19,283 nucleotides of DNA from an uncultured Hungatella sp. (GCA_910585435.1 CAJUEJ010000048.1:1-19283); one strand, 5' to 3'; shown: positions 1 through 7,252, counted from the stretch's first letter. Translations and numbers: made by a program. The notes: generated from the letters alone by a model not told the origin.

Positions 1-52
1 GAGCAGAGGACTGAAAATCCTCGTGTCACTGGTTCGATTCCGGTCCAAGGCA
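1..52 (+). tRNA. tRNA-Phe (GAA), 3' part only
   Basis: The window opens inside this tRNA. The anticodon arm has stem GAGGA/TCCTC and loop CTGAAAA, giving anticodon GAA (phenylalanine). It is followed by a normal T arm (GGTTCGATTCC) and the acceptor strand CCAAGGC with discriminator A. The 5' acceptor strand and D arm lie off the left edge. The complete 5' part of an identical tRNA is seen at the right end of the window, where GCCTTGG would pair with this CCAAGGC. CCA is not encoded. Confidence 0.93.
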
Positions 53-70
53 TATCTTGTGAGAAAAGTT

Positions 71-143
71 GGGCGTGTAGCTCAGGCGGTAGAGCACTTG
101 ACTTTTAATCAAGTTGTCCGGGGTTCGAATCCCCGCACGCTCA
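71..143 (+). tRNA. tRNA-Lys (TTT)
   Basis: This is a complete cloverleaf. Acceptor GGGCGTG pairs with CACGCTC (one G·T), the D arm contains TAGCTCAGGCGGTAGAGC, and the anticodon stem CTTGA/TCAAG has loop CTTTTAA, giving anticodon TTT. The T arm is GGGGTTCGAATCCCC and the discriminator is A. It lies 18 bases after tRNA-Phe and is probably co-transcribed with it. No convincing terminator hairpin follows, only a run of T at about 191-196. Confidence 0.96.
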
Positions 144-200
144 GGAAAAGAAGAGTAGCGGCTTTGCGGTATAGATCGCGGAGACGGTACTTTTTTAAAT

Positions 201-434
201 TTAGTCCTCATCAAATTCTACGATTACATAGAAGCCTCGGTTATTTTGTTTGATGTCTTTGATGATTCCATGATTGCTTTTTAGCCGGTCCCGTCCTTTG
301 TAGCATCCGGACATAGCAACAGCGGGTTCAATAATATAACAGCATCCACTGTCTGATTCATGGTCAGTAATCTCTACCTCCTGCCCGATTTCTACCAATC
401 CCTGACGTTCCATTTTAAACTCGATGGTTCTCAT
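201..434 (-). CDS. Small conserved-looking protein of unknown function (77 aa)
   Basis: I do not recognise a named family. The 77-residue product is acidic at its C-terminus (VEFDED end) and has no signal peptide or membrane segment. Its middle carries the pattern SDSGCCYIIEP and two further cysteine-like positions around SGCYKG. A short beta-rich fold is my guess from the alternating hydrophobic pattern. The gene looks real. AAGGAG sits 5 bases before the ATG on the minus strand, and a near-consensus promoter (TTTACA, 17 bases, TATAAT) lies just upstream. It is divergent from the decarboxylase gene and convergent with the tRNA-Lys unit. Function cannot be inferred from the context. Confidence 0.72.
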   Translation of the reverse strand: MRTIEFKMERQGLVEIGQEVEITDHESDSGCCYIIEPAVAMSGCYKGRDRLKSNHGIIKDIKQNNRGFYVIVEFDED

Positions 435-462
435 AACAGCTCCTTCTGTCTGGTTTTTAATA

Positions 463-491
463 ATTATAAGCTTAAATGGAGAAAATGTAAA
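463..491 (-). promoter_or_regulatory. Sigma-A-type promoter for the 77-aa minus-strand gene
   Basis: On the minus strand TTTACA (486-491) and TATAAT (463-468) are separated by 17 bases. Transcription should begin near 456, giving a leader of about 22 bases before the ATG at 434. The -35 box touches the ATG of the plus-strand decarboxylase, so the two genes may interfere with each other. Confidence 0.7.
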
Positions 492-1936
492 TGGAAAACC
501 TATATGATAAACTTAAGAAAAACAGTAAATCCGGCTGCTATCCGTTTCACATGCCAGGCCATAAGCGCATGGCAGAACATCCCTTTTTAAAGGATTTTCC
601 CAATCCGTATCTTTTGGATATTACAGAGATAGAAGGATTTGACAATCTGCATCATCCGGAAGGAATTTTGAAGAGCTCCATGGAAAAGGTAGCTTCCATT
701 TATGGGGCGGATAAAAGCTACTATTTAGTAAATGGAAGCAGCTGCGGAGTACTAAGTGCCATATGCGGGACTACAAAGTATGGGGATACAGTAATTATGG
801 GCAGAAACTGTCATAAATCGGCGTATCACGGTGCATTTCTCAATCGGCTGGAGACAAAATATCTGTATCCCCGGATTATTGAAGAGTTCGGAATACAGGG
901 AGGCGTGGAGAGGGATGATCTGGAGGCCATGCTGAAGGCATATGAGTCTGTCTCAGCCGTGTTTGTTGTGTCTCCTACCTACGATGGAGTGGTGTCTGAC
1001 ATTGAAAGTATTTCTTCTGTATGTCACCAATACGGTATTCCCCTTATAGTAGATGAAGCCCACGGAGCGCATTTCCGGTATGGGGATACATTTCCCAGAT
1101 CAGCTTTGGAATCAGGAGCTGATGTGGTGATTCAAAGCTTACACAAAACCCTTCCTTCTTTTACCCAGACGGGATTGCTTCATATAAAGGAGGGGTATGT
1201 AGATGCAGAAAAGATAGAGTTCTATCTTCAGATTTTTCAGAGCAGCAGTCCTTCCTACCTGTTTATGGCAGGAATGGAACGGTGTATTACGTTTATGGAG
1301 ACAGAGGGCAAGCTGCAGATGAAAGAATTTGAGGGATATCTGATGCAGCTTCGGAAGAAGTTGGAAAAGATGAAATGCTTAAAGCTTTTGAGCGGATCCC
1401 TGCGGGGAAGCAGTGGCGTATATGATCTGGACGGTTCTAAAATTGTGGTGTCATCCGTGGGAACGGCTGTAAACGGACAGCAGCTTATGGATACGCTGCG
1501 GCAGCAGTACCACCTGGAACTGGAGATGTGGGGCGCTGACTATGTGACAGCGCTGACATCCGTCATGGATACAAGGCAGGGCTTAAAACGTCTGGAGGAT
1601 GCCCTGACAGCTATTGACAGTGCCCTGGAAGGGGATATGAAAGCAGAAGATGGCGACAGGGGGAATAAAAAGGGATTGAGGCAAGAAATCCCTGGGAAAG
1701 CCTGTATGCCCTTATATGAGGCACATGTAAGAGAAAAGAGACGTGTCCGGCTTGCTGACAGCGAGGGACTGGTCTCCGGGGAATATATCTATCTGTATCC
1801 GCCGGGGATCCCCCTGGTTGTGCCGGGAGAGATAATTACACAGGACATAATAACCACGATTATTTCATACAGGGAGGCAGGACTTCCCATACAGGGCTTA
1901 AAAGATTACCGTGGAGAATGGATTCAGGTAGTGTGA
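491..1936 (+). CDS. PLP-dependent Orn/Lys/Arg decarboxylase family protein
   Basis: This is a fold-type I PLP enzyme of the Orn/Lys/Arg decarboxylase group (481 aa, the length of the Gram-positive, wing-domain-less type of SpeA/YaaO proteins). An N-terminal FHMPGHK motif lies at residues 19-25, characteristic of this family. The cofactor-binding aspartate motif VDEAHGAHF is at 187-195 and the Schiff-base lysine is K219 in SLHKT. A C-terminal decarboxylase domain follows, ending with YLYPPGIPLVVPGE (about 440-450). The family removes the alpha-carboxyl group of a basic amino acid to give cadaverine, putrescine or agmatine in the cytoplasm. The substrate cannot be told from sequence alone. The start at 491 follows GGAG at about 479. 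In Firmicutes this gene often sits beside DNA-metabolism or mazG genes, as here. Confidence 0.9.
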   Translation: MENLYDKLKKNSKSGCYPFHMPGHKRMAEHPFLKDFPNPYLLDITEIEGFDNLHHPEGILKSSMEKVASIYGADKSYYLVNGSSCGVLSAICGTTKYGDTVIMGRNCHKSAYHGAFLNRLETKYLYPRIIEEFGIQGGVERDDLEAMLKAYESVSAVFVVSPTYDGVVSDIESISSVCHQYGIPLIVDEAHGAHFRYGDTFPRSALESGADVVIQSLHKTLPSFTQTGLLHIKEGYVDAEKIEFYLQIFQSSSPSYLFMAGMERCITFMETEGKLQMKEFEGYLMQLRKKLEKMKCLKLLSGSLRGSSGVYDLDGSKIVVSSVGTAVNGQQLMDTLRQQYHLELEMWGADYVTALTSVMDTRQGLKRLEDALTAIDSALEGDMKAEDGDRGNKKGLRQEIPGKACMPLYEAHVREKRRVRLADSEGLVSGEYIYLYPPGIPLVVPGEIITQDIITTIISYREAGLPIQGLKDYRGEWIQVV

Positions 1937-1945
1937 AAGTATTGG

Positions 1946-1974
1946 TTGGAAAAAAGGATATTTTGTGCTATACT
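1946..1974 (+). promoter_or_regulatory. Probable promoter upstream of mazG
   Basis: TTGGAA (1946-1951) and TATACT (1969-1974) are separated by 17 bases in the gap after the decarboxylase stop. Transcription would start near 1981, about 38 bases before the mazG ATG. The -35 matches only partly. Confidence 0.5.
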
Positions 1975-2018
1975 CTAAAAAGTTAAGGACATGTTTCAGA
2001 GCAAAGGGGGGTGCTTGT

Positions 2019-2420
2019 ATGTATACATTTAATGATTTGGTCAACATTATCGCGGAGCTCCGCTCGGATCACGGCTGCCCATGGGACAGGGAGCAGACTT
2101 ACGAAAGCCTGAAAAAATGTCTGGCTGATGAGACCCAGGAAGTATTTGAGGCGGTGGATCGCCATGACACGGAGAATCTGTGCGAGGAATTGGGAGATGT
2201 CCTCCTTCAGGTGATGTTAAACAGTCAGATAGCAAAGGAAGAAGGGGCCTTCACGATTGACGATGTGATTGACGGTTTGTGTCAGAAAATGGTTCGAAGG
2301 CATCCCCATGTATTTGGTGATGCAAAGGTAAACACCACAGAGGAAGGGCTGGCGCTGTGGAATGAGATAAAAGCACAGGAAAAAGCCGAGAAAAAGCGGA
2401 AATGCCTTGACAAAAACTAG
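2019..2420 (+). CDS. mazG: MazG nucleoside triphosphate pyrophosphohydrolase (single domain)
   Basis: MazG enzymes hydrolyse (d)NTPs to NMP and pyrophosphate, cleaning the nucleotide pool and in some bacteria modulating ppGpp. The 133-residue product has the family motifs GCPWDREQTYESL (residues 19-31), the magnesium-binding acidic helix DETQEVFEA followed by EELGDVLLQ (about 57-64), and the closing RRHPHVFGD. It has one MazG domain, about half the length of two-domain E. coli MazG. I chose ATG 2019 because AAAGGGGGG lies just ahead. An upstream in-frame start at 1965 would add residues outside the family domain and has no ribosome site. Its position just before HU and rqcP mirrors yabN–yabO in Bacillus. 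The promoter of the next gene lies inside its 3' end. Confidence 0.93.
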   Translation: MYTFNDLVNIIAELRSDHGCPWDREQTYESLKKCLADETQEVFEAVDRHDTENLCEELGDVLLQVMLNSQIAKEEGAFTIDDVIDGLCQKMVRRHPHVFGDAKVNTTEEGLALWNEIKAQEKAEKKRKCLDKN

Positions 2421-2435
2421 TAAAAAAGCTATAAA
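2407..2435 (+). promoter_or_regulatory. Strong promoter for hup
   Basis: TTGACA (2407-2412, perfect) and TATAAA (2430-2435) are separated by 17 bases. The -35 lies inside the last codons of mazG. Transcription should begin near 2442, giving a leader of about 60 bases. A strong promoter suits an abundant nucleoid protein. Confidence 0.75.
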
Positions 2436-2503
2436 TGATAGAGTGCTACCGTTTTAGAGAAAAGACGGCTAGCTGAGAGATCATAATTAGGAGGAAGATA
2501 TCA

Positions 2504-2779
2504 ATGAACAAAACAGAGTTGATCGCAGCAGTAGCAGAGAAAGCTGAAATTTCTAAAAAAGATGCAGAAAAGGCAATCAAAGCATTTACAGATGTAGTAT
2601 CCGAAGGATTAGTGAAAGGCGAGAAGATCCAGATGGTTGGTTTTGGTACATTTGAGGTTGCAGAGAGAGCAGCTAGAATGGGAAGGAATCCGAAGACGAA
2701 AGAGACTATGCCTATCGCCGCTTCCAAGACTCCAAAGTTTAAGGCAGGCAAGGCATTAAAAGATATGGTGAATGAATAA
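2504..2779 (+). CDS. hup: DNA-binding protein HU
   Basis: HU is a small histone-like dimer that bends and compacts the chromosome. The 91-residue product has the full family signature: the N-terminal helical dimer region MNKTELIAAVAEKAEIS, the conserved GFGTFEV turn (about residues 46-52), the flexible arm with RMGRNPKTKE carrying the proline (N-P) that intercalates in DNA, and the C-terminal KFKAGKALKD. The length is exactly typical. AGGAGG lies 8 bases before the ATG. The rqcP gene begins 3 bases after its stop, so the two are co-transcribed. In Bacillus the HU gene is elsewhere, so its insertion between mazG and rqcP reflects a clostridial arrangement. Confidence 0.97.
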   Translation: MNKTELIAAVAEKAEISKKDAEKAIKAFTDVVSEGLVKGEKIQMVGFGTFEVAERAARMGRNPKTKETMPIAASKTPKFKAGKALKDMVNE

Positions 2780-2782
2780 AAC

Positions 2783-3022
2783 ATGAGATTAGACAAGTTT
2801 TTGAAAGTTTCACGGCTTATTAAGCGCAGGACTGTAGCCAATGAGGCTTGTGATGCAGGGAGAGTTTTGGTGAATGATAAGCCGGCCAAGGCATCGCTGA
2901 ATGTGAAAACTGGTGATATTATCGAGATTCAGTTTGGGACCAGCTCTGTAAAGGTGGAAGTTTTAGATGTACAGGAAACCGTGAAAAAGGAAGAAGCCAA
3001 AGAACTTTACCGCTATCTGTAG
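2783..3022 (+). CDS. rqcP: S4-domain RNA-binding protein RqcP (YabO/HslR-like)
   Basis: The 79-residue product is almost entirely an S4 RNA-binding domain: MRLDKFLKVSRLIKRRT at the start, the VNDKPAKASLNVKTGD loop in the middle and IEIQFG strands near residue 50. RqcP (Bacillus YabO) binds stalled 50S subunits and helps RqcH add alanine tails during ribosome-associated quality control. The assignment rests on the domain, the length and the conserved place between mazG and yabP. The gene starts 3 bases after the hup stop without a strong ribosome site of its own, so translation is probably coupled to hup. A long hairpin follows it, before yabP. Confidence 0.88.
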   Translation: MRLDKFLKVSRLIKRRTVANEACDAGRVLVNDKPAKASLNVKTGDIIEIQFGTSSVKVEVLDVQETVKKEEAKELYRYL

Positions 3023-3050
3023 AAAATGTCAGCAAGATGACATAAAAAAG

Positions 3051-3101
3051 AGAACCTCTTAATATACTTAAATCATAGTTTGAGTATATTAGGAGGTTTT
3101 T
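3051..3101 (+). promoter_or_regulatory. 20-bp hairpin that buries the yabP ribosome-binding site
   Basis: The 16 bases 3053-3068 pair with 3083-3098 (one G·T). Four more pairs inside (3069-3072 with 3079-3082) leave a 6-base loop TCATAG. The yabP Shine-Dalgarno AGGAGG (3091-3096) is wholly inside the 3' strand. The structure ends in TTTTT preceded by an A-rich run upstream, so it could also act as a terminator for hup-rqcP, in either direction. No clear sigma-A or sigma-E promoter for yabP was found between it and the ATG. Confidence 0.75.
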
Positions 3102-3104
3102 GGT

Positions 3105-3389
3105 ATGGAGGAGAAGACAGGCATGCGCCCTCACAAGCTTCTGTTTCAGAACCGCCAGGGCGGCAGCCTTACTGGTATTCGGGATGTGGTGTCCTTTGAT
3201 GAGAACCAGGTGGTTTTAGATACGGATATGGGGCTTCTGACTATAAAGGGAAAAGACCTGCATATCAGTAGGCTTACTCTGGAGAAGGGGGAAGTAGACA
3301 TGGACGGGACTGTGGACAGCCTGGTATACTCCTCCAATGACTCCTACCGAAAGTCAGGGGAATCCTTGTTTAACCGTCTGTTTAAATAG
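3105..3389 (+). CDS. yabP: Sporulation protein YabP
   Basis: YabP is a small soluble protein of the YabP/YqfC family made in the mother cell during sporulation; in Bacillus, yabP and yabQ are under sigma-E. The 94-residue product shows the family pattern: HKLLFQNRQGGSLTGIRDV at 10-28, then the beta-rich stretch VSFDENQVVLDTDMG and LTIKGKDLHISRLTLEKGEV, ending in a weakly conserved tail. AGGAGG lies 8 bases before the ATG, inside a long hairpin. It is followed by yabQ and divIC with short gaps. The exact biochemical role of YabP is not established. Confidence 0.9.
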   Translation: MEEKTGMRPHKLLFQNRQGGSLTGIRDVVSFDENQVVLDTDMGLLTIKGKDLHISRLTLEKGEVDMDGTVDSLVYSSNDSYRKSGESLFNRLFK

Positions 3390-3409
3390 AAAGAACATGA
3401 GGGGGAAGC

Positions 3410-3772
3410 ATGAGTGACAACATCCATTATGAGGTACAGTTAGCAGTAGCAAGCGTGGGAATGGGGATACGCCTCATGATACTCTACGACCTTTTTCGAA
3501 TAATCCGGATGGTAATACCTCATACTGTATTCTGGACAGGGATCGAAGACTTTTTATATTGGATTTATTGCGGATTCACTACATTTAATCTTCTATATCA
3601 ACAGAATGACGGAAGTCTCAGGGCCTATGTCATAGCAGGGGTTTTTTTAGGGATGGTAAGCTATCAGTACCTGATAAGCCAAAGAATGATAAAAGGCTTG
3701 AAAAAAGGTCAGGAATATCTTAGAATAAAAATGAAAAAACATGGACAGGATTCAAAGCAGGTGAAAGGATGA
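3410..3772 (+). CDS. yabQ: Spore cortex membrane protein YabQ
   Basis: This is a 120-residue membrane protein of the YabQ family, which is needed for spore cortex formation in Bacillus. Hydrophobic segments at roughly residues 10-40 (VQLAVASVGMGIRLMILYD), 43-63 and 72-92 suggest three membrane passes, followed by a lysine-rich cytoplasmic tail. The R-[LI]-x-x-x-YDLFRIIR pattern in the first part is typical. The start has GAGGGGGA just upstream. Its stop overlaps the divIC start by 4 bases (ATGA), so the two are translationally coupled. Confidence 0.9.
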   Translation: MSDNIHYEVQLAVASVGMGIRLMILYDLFRIIRMVIPHTVFWTGIEDFLYWIYCGFTTFNLLYQQNDGSLRAYVIAGVFLGMVSYQYLISQRMIKGLKKGQEYLRIKMKKHGQDSKQVKG

Positions 3773-4086
3773 AAGAAGCCAGAAGGACAAAAAGAAAAAA
3801 GAAAGAACGGCTGGGGAACAGGCTGGCTTTGGTGGGAATTACATTTGTGGTTCTCAGTATGGCAGTTGTAGTTAATATGCGCAGCGCGTCCCTGAAACAG
3901 AGGGACCTTGAATATCAGATGAAGGAAGAGAGCCTTAGGAATCAGCTGGCACAGGAAGAGCAGAGAGCGGCCAAGCTGGAGGAAGAGCGGGTTTATGTTC
4001 AGACCAAGCAGTATATTGAGAAGGTGGCCAAGGAGAAGCTTGGCCTGGTTAATCCGGATGAGATTCTTCTGAAACCGACTCAGTAG
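3769..4086 (+). CDS. divIC: Septum formation initiator DivIC/FtsB family
   Basis: DivIC (FtsB family) is a bitopic divisome protein that forms a complex with FtsL and DivIB/FtsQ. The 105-residue product has a basic cytoplasmic N-terminus (RRTKRKKKER), one membrane segment at about residues 19-36, a coiled coil at about 40-80 rich in E, Q and L, and the typical C-terminal YIEKVAKEKLGLVNPDE motif of the family. It overlaps yabQ by 4 bases. Bacillus has yabR and tRNA genes between divIC and spoIIE, while here only a 273-base regulatory gap is present. Confidence 0.93.
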   Translation: MKEARRTKRKKKERLGNRLALVGITFVVLSMAVVVNMRSASLKQRDLEYQMKEESLRNQLAQEEQRAAKLEEERVYVQTKQYIEKVAKEKLGLVNPDEILLKPTQ

Positions 4087-4125
4087 CCTGTACCGGTTCA
4101 CAGGCCATGTGCCGGAAGACGGATT

Positions 4126-4192
4126 TTGTCGACAGGTTCTTTTTCAAGGCCCTGTTAATTTGACAAATATTTCCCTTTTGACATGATATAAT
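4126..4192 (+). promoter_or_regulatory. Spo0A-type promoter of spoIIE (21-bp spacing, two 0A boxes)
   Basis: TATAAT (4187-4192) is preceded by TTGACA (4160-4165) at an unusually long spacing of 21 bases. TTGACAAA (4160-4167) fits the Spo0A box TTGWCRAA in all 8 positions and overlaps the -35. A second box, TTGTCGAC (4126-4133), fits 7 of 8 and lies 34 bases upstream. The Bacillus spoIIE promoter is also a sigma-A promoter with a 21-bp spacer activated by phosphorylated Spo0A, so the architecture agrees. A weak third match, TTGACATG, occurs at 4178-4185. The leader (about 4199-4359) contains a bulged hairpin at about 4273-4296 (CCTGACTTT with AAATCAGG). Confidence 0.72.
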
Positions 4193-4359
4193 AGTAAGCG
4201 GGTTATACTGTGCCGGGATTTCTGGACAGCTATCTCCCTGAGTATTATTATGTATTCTAGGAATCTCTCCTGCACCTGACTTTGTGGTTGAAATCAGGCA
4301 CAAAGAGACTCCGAAAGTACATTTATCTTGATAGAGGATGAAAGTCAGGAGGGATTTTG

Positions 4360-5784
4360 GTGTTTGTGCGGAAAAAGGTTCACAGGGATATGGCAAATAT
4401 CCATGTATATACAGCAAAGAAATTAAGTGACATGGCTGGTTCCTTAGAAGAACTAGCCAAAAATTTTGATGAGGATTCTTTAACAGGGAAGGGCCTTACC
4501 AGAGAAGACGGGCTGGCAGCCATGCAGATGGCAGGGGCTATGGTCTGCGGAGACTGCAACCGGTGCAACCTGTATTCAGACAGTGAAAAGGAAGACAGCT
4601 ATTATCTGTATTATCTTTTGCGGGCATTTGAACAGAAAGGAAATATAGACTATGAGGACATGCCCAGATTGTTTCGGGAGACCTGCAAACGGCAGGGAGA
4701 TTATGTGGGACAGCTGAACAGAAACTTAGGCAAGGCGACCATGAACCTGTCCTGGAAAAACCGGTATCTGGAAAGCCGGGATGCCGTAGTATCACAGTTC
4801 AGAGAGCTGGCCATGATTCTGGAAGAGTTTTCAGAGCAGATAGAGCAGGCCATTGATCTGACTCCCGAAAAGGAACGGGCCATCAGGCGAGAATTCGCAA
4901 AACATCATATGGTCGTTGAACATATGCTGATCCTGGGGTATGACAATAACCAAAAGGAGGCTTTTCTGACAGTCCGCACCAATCATGGCCGGTGCATCAT
5001 GGCCAAAGAAGCAGCTCAGGTGCTGGGACAGGCTATGGGGAGGGAGAGATGGACGGTTGCCAGAAATTCAAAAAGCATTGTCACAAGACAGGCCTCCACC
5101 ATCCGTTTTCTGGAGGAAGGGACGTATCAGGTGCTGTATGGGGTGGCAAGGACACCTAAAAGCGGAGAGACGGTTTCAGGAGACAACTTTACCTTCTGCC
5201 GGAACACACCGGGACAGGTGGTTATGAGCCTGTCAGACGGTATGGGAACAGGGGAAACGGCTGGCAGGGAAAGCAGGAGAGTCATTGAACTGACAGAGCA
5301 GCTTTTGGCGGCAGGCTATATGCCGAGATCCGCGCTGAAGCTTGTGAATACGGTTCTTTTGCTGTCAGGGGAGGAGCAGCATCCGGCTACGATTGATCTG
5401 TGCTGCATTGATCTGTACACAGGCGTTCTGGAGGTGATGAAAATGGGGGCGGCGGCCACATTTCTGATCAGGGAAGACGGGGTGGAGCTGCTTCAGGCGT
5501 GTGATGTTCCGGCTGGTATGTTCCATCATGTGGAGCCTGCTCTCATATCCCAGAAGCTGTGGGAGGATGACCGCATCGTGATGGTCAGCGACGGAGTTTT
5601 AGACGGTCTGCCGGGAGAGGATAAGGAACGTGTTATGGCAGATTATCTGGAAGGGATTGTGAAGAGAAACCCTCAGAATATGGCGGATGAGATTTTAGAA
5701 TTTGCGGAGCAGTTTGCGGAGGATGTCAGGGACGACATGACAGTCCTTGTGGCCGGGATATGGAAAAATTTCAAAGACAGATGA
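4360..5784 (+). CDS. spoIIE: SpoIIE-type PP2C phosphatase without the membrane domain
   Basis: SpoIIE dephosphorylates the anti-anti-sigma factor SpoIIAA and so activates sigma-F in the forespore. The 474-residue product ends in a PP2C domain: SGDNFTF (273-279), SDGMGTG (292-298), a later MVSDGVLDGLPGED and a closing DDMTVLVAGIW with metal-binding aspartates. Ahead of it is the SpoIIE regulatory region, with the cysteine cluster CGDCNRCNLY at about 63-72. Bacillus SpoIIE is about 827 residues with an N-terminal bundle of about ten membrane helices, and here that bundle is absent. GTG 4360 is preferred because AGGAGG ends 7 bases ahead. TTG 4357 is an alternative. The promoter and leader fill the upstream gap, so I see no sign that the missing domain was lost by frameshift. 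The tilS gene starts 16 bases later. Confidence 0.88.
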   Translation: MFVRKKVHRDMANIHVYTAKKLSDMAGSLEELAKNFDEDSLTGKGLTREDGLAAMQMAGAMVCGDCNRCNLYSDSEKEDSYYLYYLLRAFEQKGNIDYEDMPRLFRETCKRQGDYVGQLNRNLGKATMNLSWKNRYLESRDAVVSQFRELAMILEEFSEQIEQAIDLTPEKERAIRREFAKHHMVVEHMLILGYDNNQKEAFLTVRTNHGRCIMAKEAAQVLGQAMGRERWTVARNSKSIVTRQASTIRFLEEGTYQVLYGVARTPKSGETVSGDNFTFCRNTPGQVVMSLSDGMGTGETAGRESRRVIELTEQLLAAGYMPRSALKLVNTVLLLSGEEQHPATIDLCCIDLYTGVLEVMKMGAAATFLIREDGVELLQACDVPAGMFHHVEPALISQKLWEDDRIVMVSDGVLDGLPGEDKERVMADYLEGIVKRNPQNMADEILEFAEQFAEDVRDDMTVLVAGIWKNFKDR

Positions 5785-5800
5785 CGGAGCAATTTAAAAA

Positions 5801-7252
5801 ATGCGAAAGACGGTGAGTAAGTTTATAGAAGATAATGCAATGACACAACCTGGGGACAAGGTGCTTGCGGCAGTGTCAGGAGGTGCAGACTCTATCTGCC
5901 TTTTCCACCTGCTCTATGAGATGAAGGAGCAGCTGGGGATAGAGCTTCGTGTGATGCATGTGCATCATGGGCTGCGGGGAGAAGAGGCGGACAGGGACGC
6001 AGCGTTTGTAGAGGCAGAGGCAGAAAGGCTTCATATCCCCTGCCATGTGGTATACAGAGATGTGGCAGGGTACGGGGCTGCCTGGGGCTTATCTGTGGAG
6101 GAGGCAGGCAGGATACTGAGATACCAGGCCCTGGAGGAAGAGGCCAAGGCCTGGGGAGATGCCAAAATCGCGGTGGCTCACCACCGGGAGGACCAGGCGG
6201 AGACAATCCTCCATAATCTGTTCCGGGGTAGCGGTTTAAAAGGGATGTGCGGTATGGCAGCAGTGAAGGGGGCGGTGATCCGGCCTCTTTTATGTGTAGG
6301 CCGGAAGGAAATCCTGGATTACCTTGCCAGTCAGGGAATCACCTACTGTGAAGATTCTACCAATGAGTGCCAGGATTATACCAGAAACCGGCTGCGCCAT
6401 ACACTGATCCCGGAAATCTGCAAAAGCATCAATGCCGGCGGGGTAAAACATATTGTCAGTGCAGGAAAGCTGTTTAGTCAGGCAGATGAGTATTTTGAAA
6501 ATCTGGCGGGCCAGATATGGGACAGGTATGGAAGGGAGCAAAAGGAAAACCGGCGCTGGGGCATAGAGACAGCTATACTGGAGAGCCAGCCGGAGATTTT
6601 AAAAGGGTATATTATCAGAAAAATGATTGGCCTGCACACAGATTCCATGAAGGATATTACCTTAAGCCATATGGAACAGGTATGCAGCCTTGGGAAAAAG
6701 GGAACCGGAAAAAGGGTAAGCCTGCCTTACGGGCTGGAAGCGCAGACAGAATACGAGATGCTATGGATCGCAGCCCTGGTACCGGAAGGCCCCGGGATGC
6801 CTGGGGAGGGCAGGGGAAAAGTTAAGGAAGAGAAGGAAATCCAGAGGGATTTCCCTCAGGTGTTCACTGTGATGTCAGGGGGGAAAGAATGGGGATTTAC
6901 TGTGAAAGCCTTGGAATCAGGCCCTTTTACTGATAAAAAATATCAGAAAATTCCGGAAAATCAGTATACGAAATGGTTTGATTATGATACAATAGAGAAT
7001 ACGTTATCTGTTAGAACCAGGCAGACCGGTGATTATATTACATTAAAGGATGGAAAACGGAAGACGGTAAAGGCATATATGATCGATGAAAAGATTCCCA
7101 GGCAGGAGAGAGACAAGATTCTTTTGCTGGCGGAAGGGCATCATATCTTATGGATTGTCGGATACCGGATTAGCGAATTCTATAAAATAACAGAGCATAC
7201 GCAGCAGATTTTACAAGTACAAACAGATGGAGGAGAGGGACATGGAGGATAA
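5801..7252 (+). CDS. tilS: tRNA(Ile)-lysidine synthetase
   Basis: TilS uses ATP and lysine to turn C34 of the CAT-anticodon tRNA-Ile into lysidine, so that it reads AUA codons. It is essential in most bacteria. The 483-residue product has the N-type ATP pyrophosphatase loop SGGADS at 26-31, the HHGLRGEEADRD motif (about 56-67), AHHREDQAETILHNLFRG (about 126-143) and SNxxxDYTRNRLRH-type residues near 200. The C-terminal TilS domain ends in IPRQERDKILLLAEG and the WIVGYRISE strand. The start at 5801 has GGAG 11 bases upstream. It overlaps hpt by 11 bases. The order spoIIE–tilS–hpt–ftsH is that of Bacillus. Confidence 0.96.
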   Translation: MRKTVSKFIEDNAMTQPGDKVLAAVSGGADSICLFHLLYEMKEQLGIELRVMHVHHGLRGEEADRDAAFVEAEAERLHIPCHVVYRDVAGYGAAWGLSVEEAGRILRYQALEEEAKAWGDAKIAVAHHREDQAETILHNLFRGSGLKGMCGMAAVKGAVIRPLLCVGRKEILDYLASQGITYCEDSTNECQDYTRNRLRHTLIPEICKSINAGGVKHIVSAGKLFSQADEYFENLAGQIWDRYGREQKENRRWGIETAILESQPEILKGYIIRKMIGLHTDSMKDITLSHMEQVCSLGKKGTGKRVSLPYGLEAQTEYEMLWIAALVPEGPGMPGEGRGKVKEEKEIQRDFPQVFTVMSGGKEWGFTVKALESGPFTDKKYQKIPENQYTKWFDYDTIENTLSVRTRQTGDYITLKDGKRKTVKAYMIDEKIPRQERDKILLLAEGHHILWIVGYRISEFYKITEHTQQILQVQTDGGEGHGG

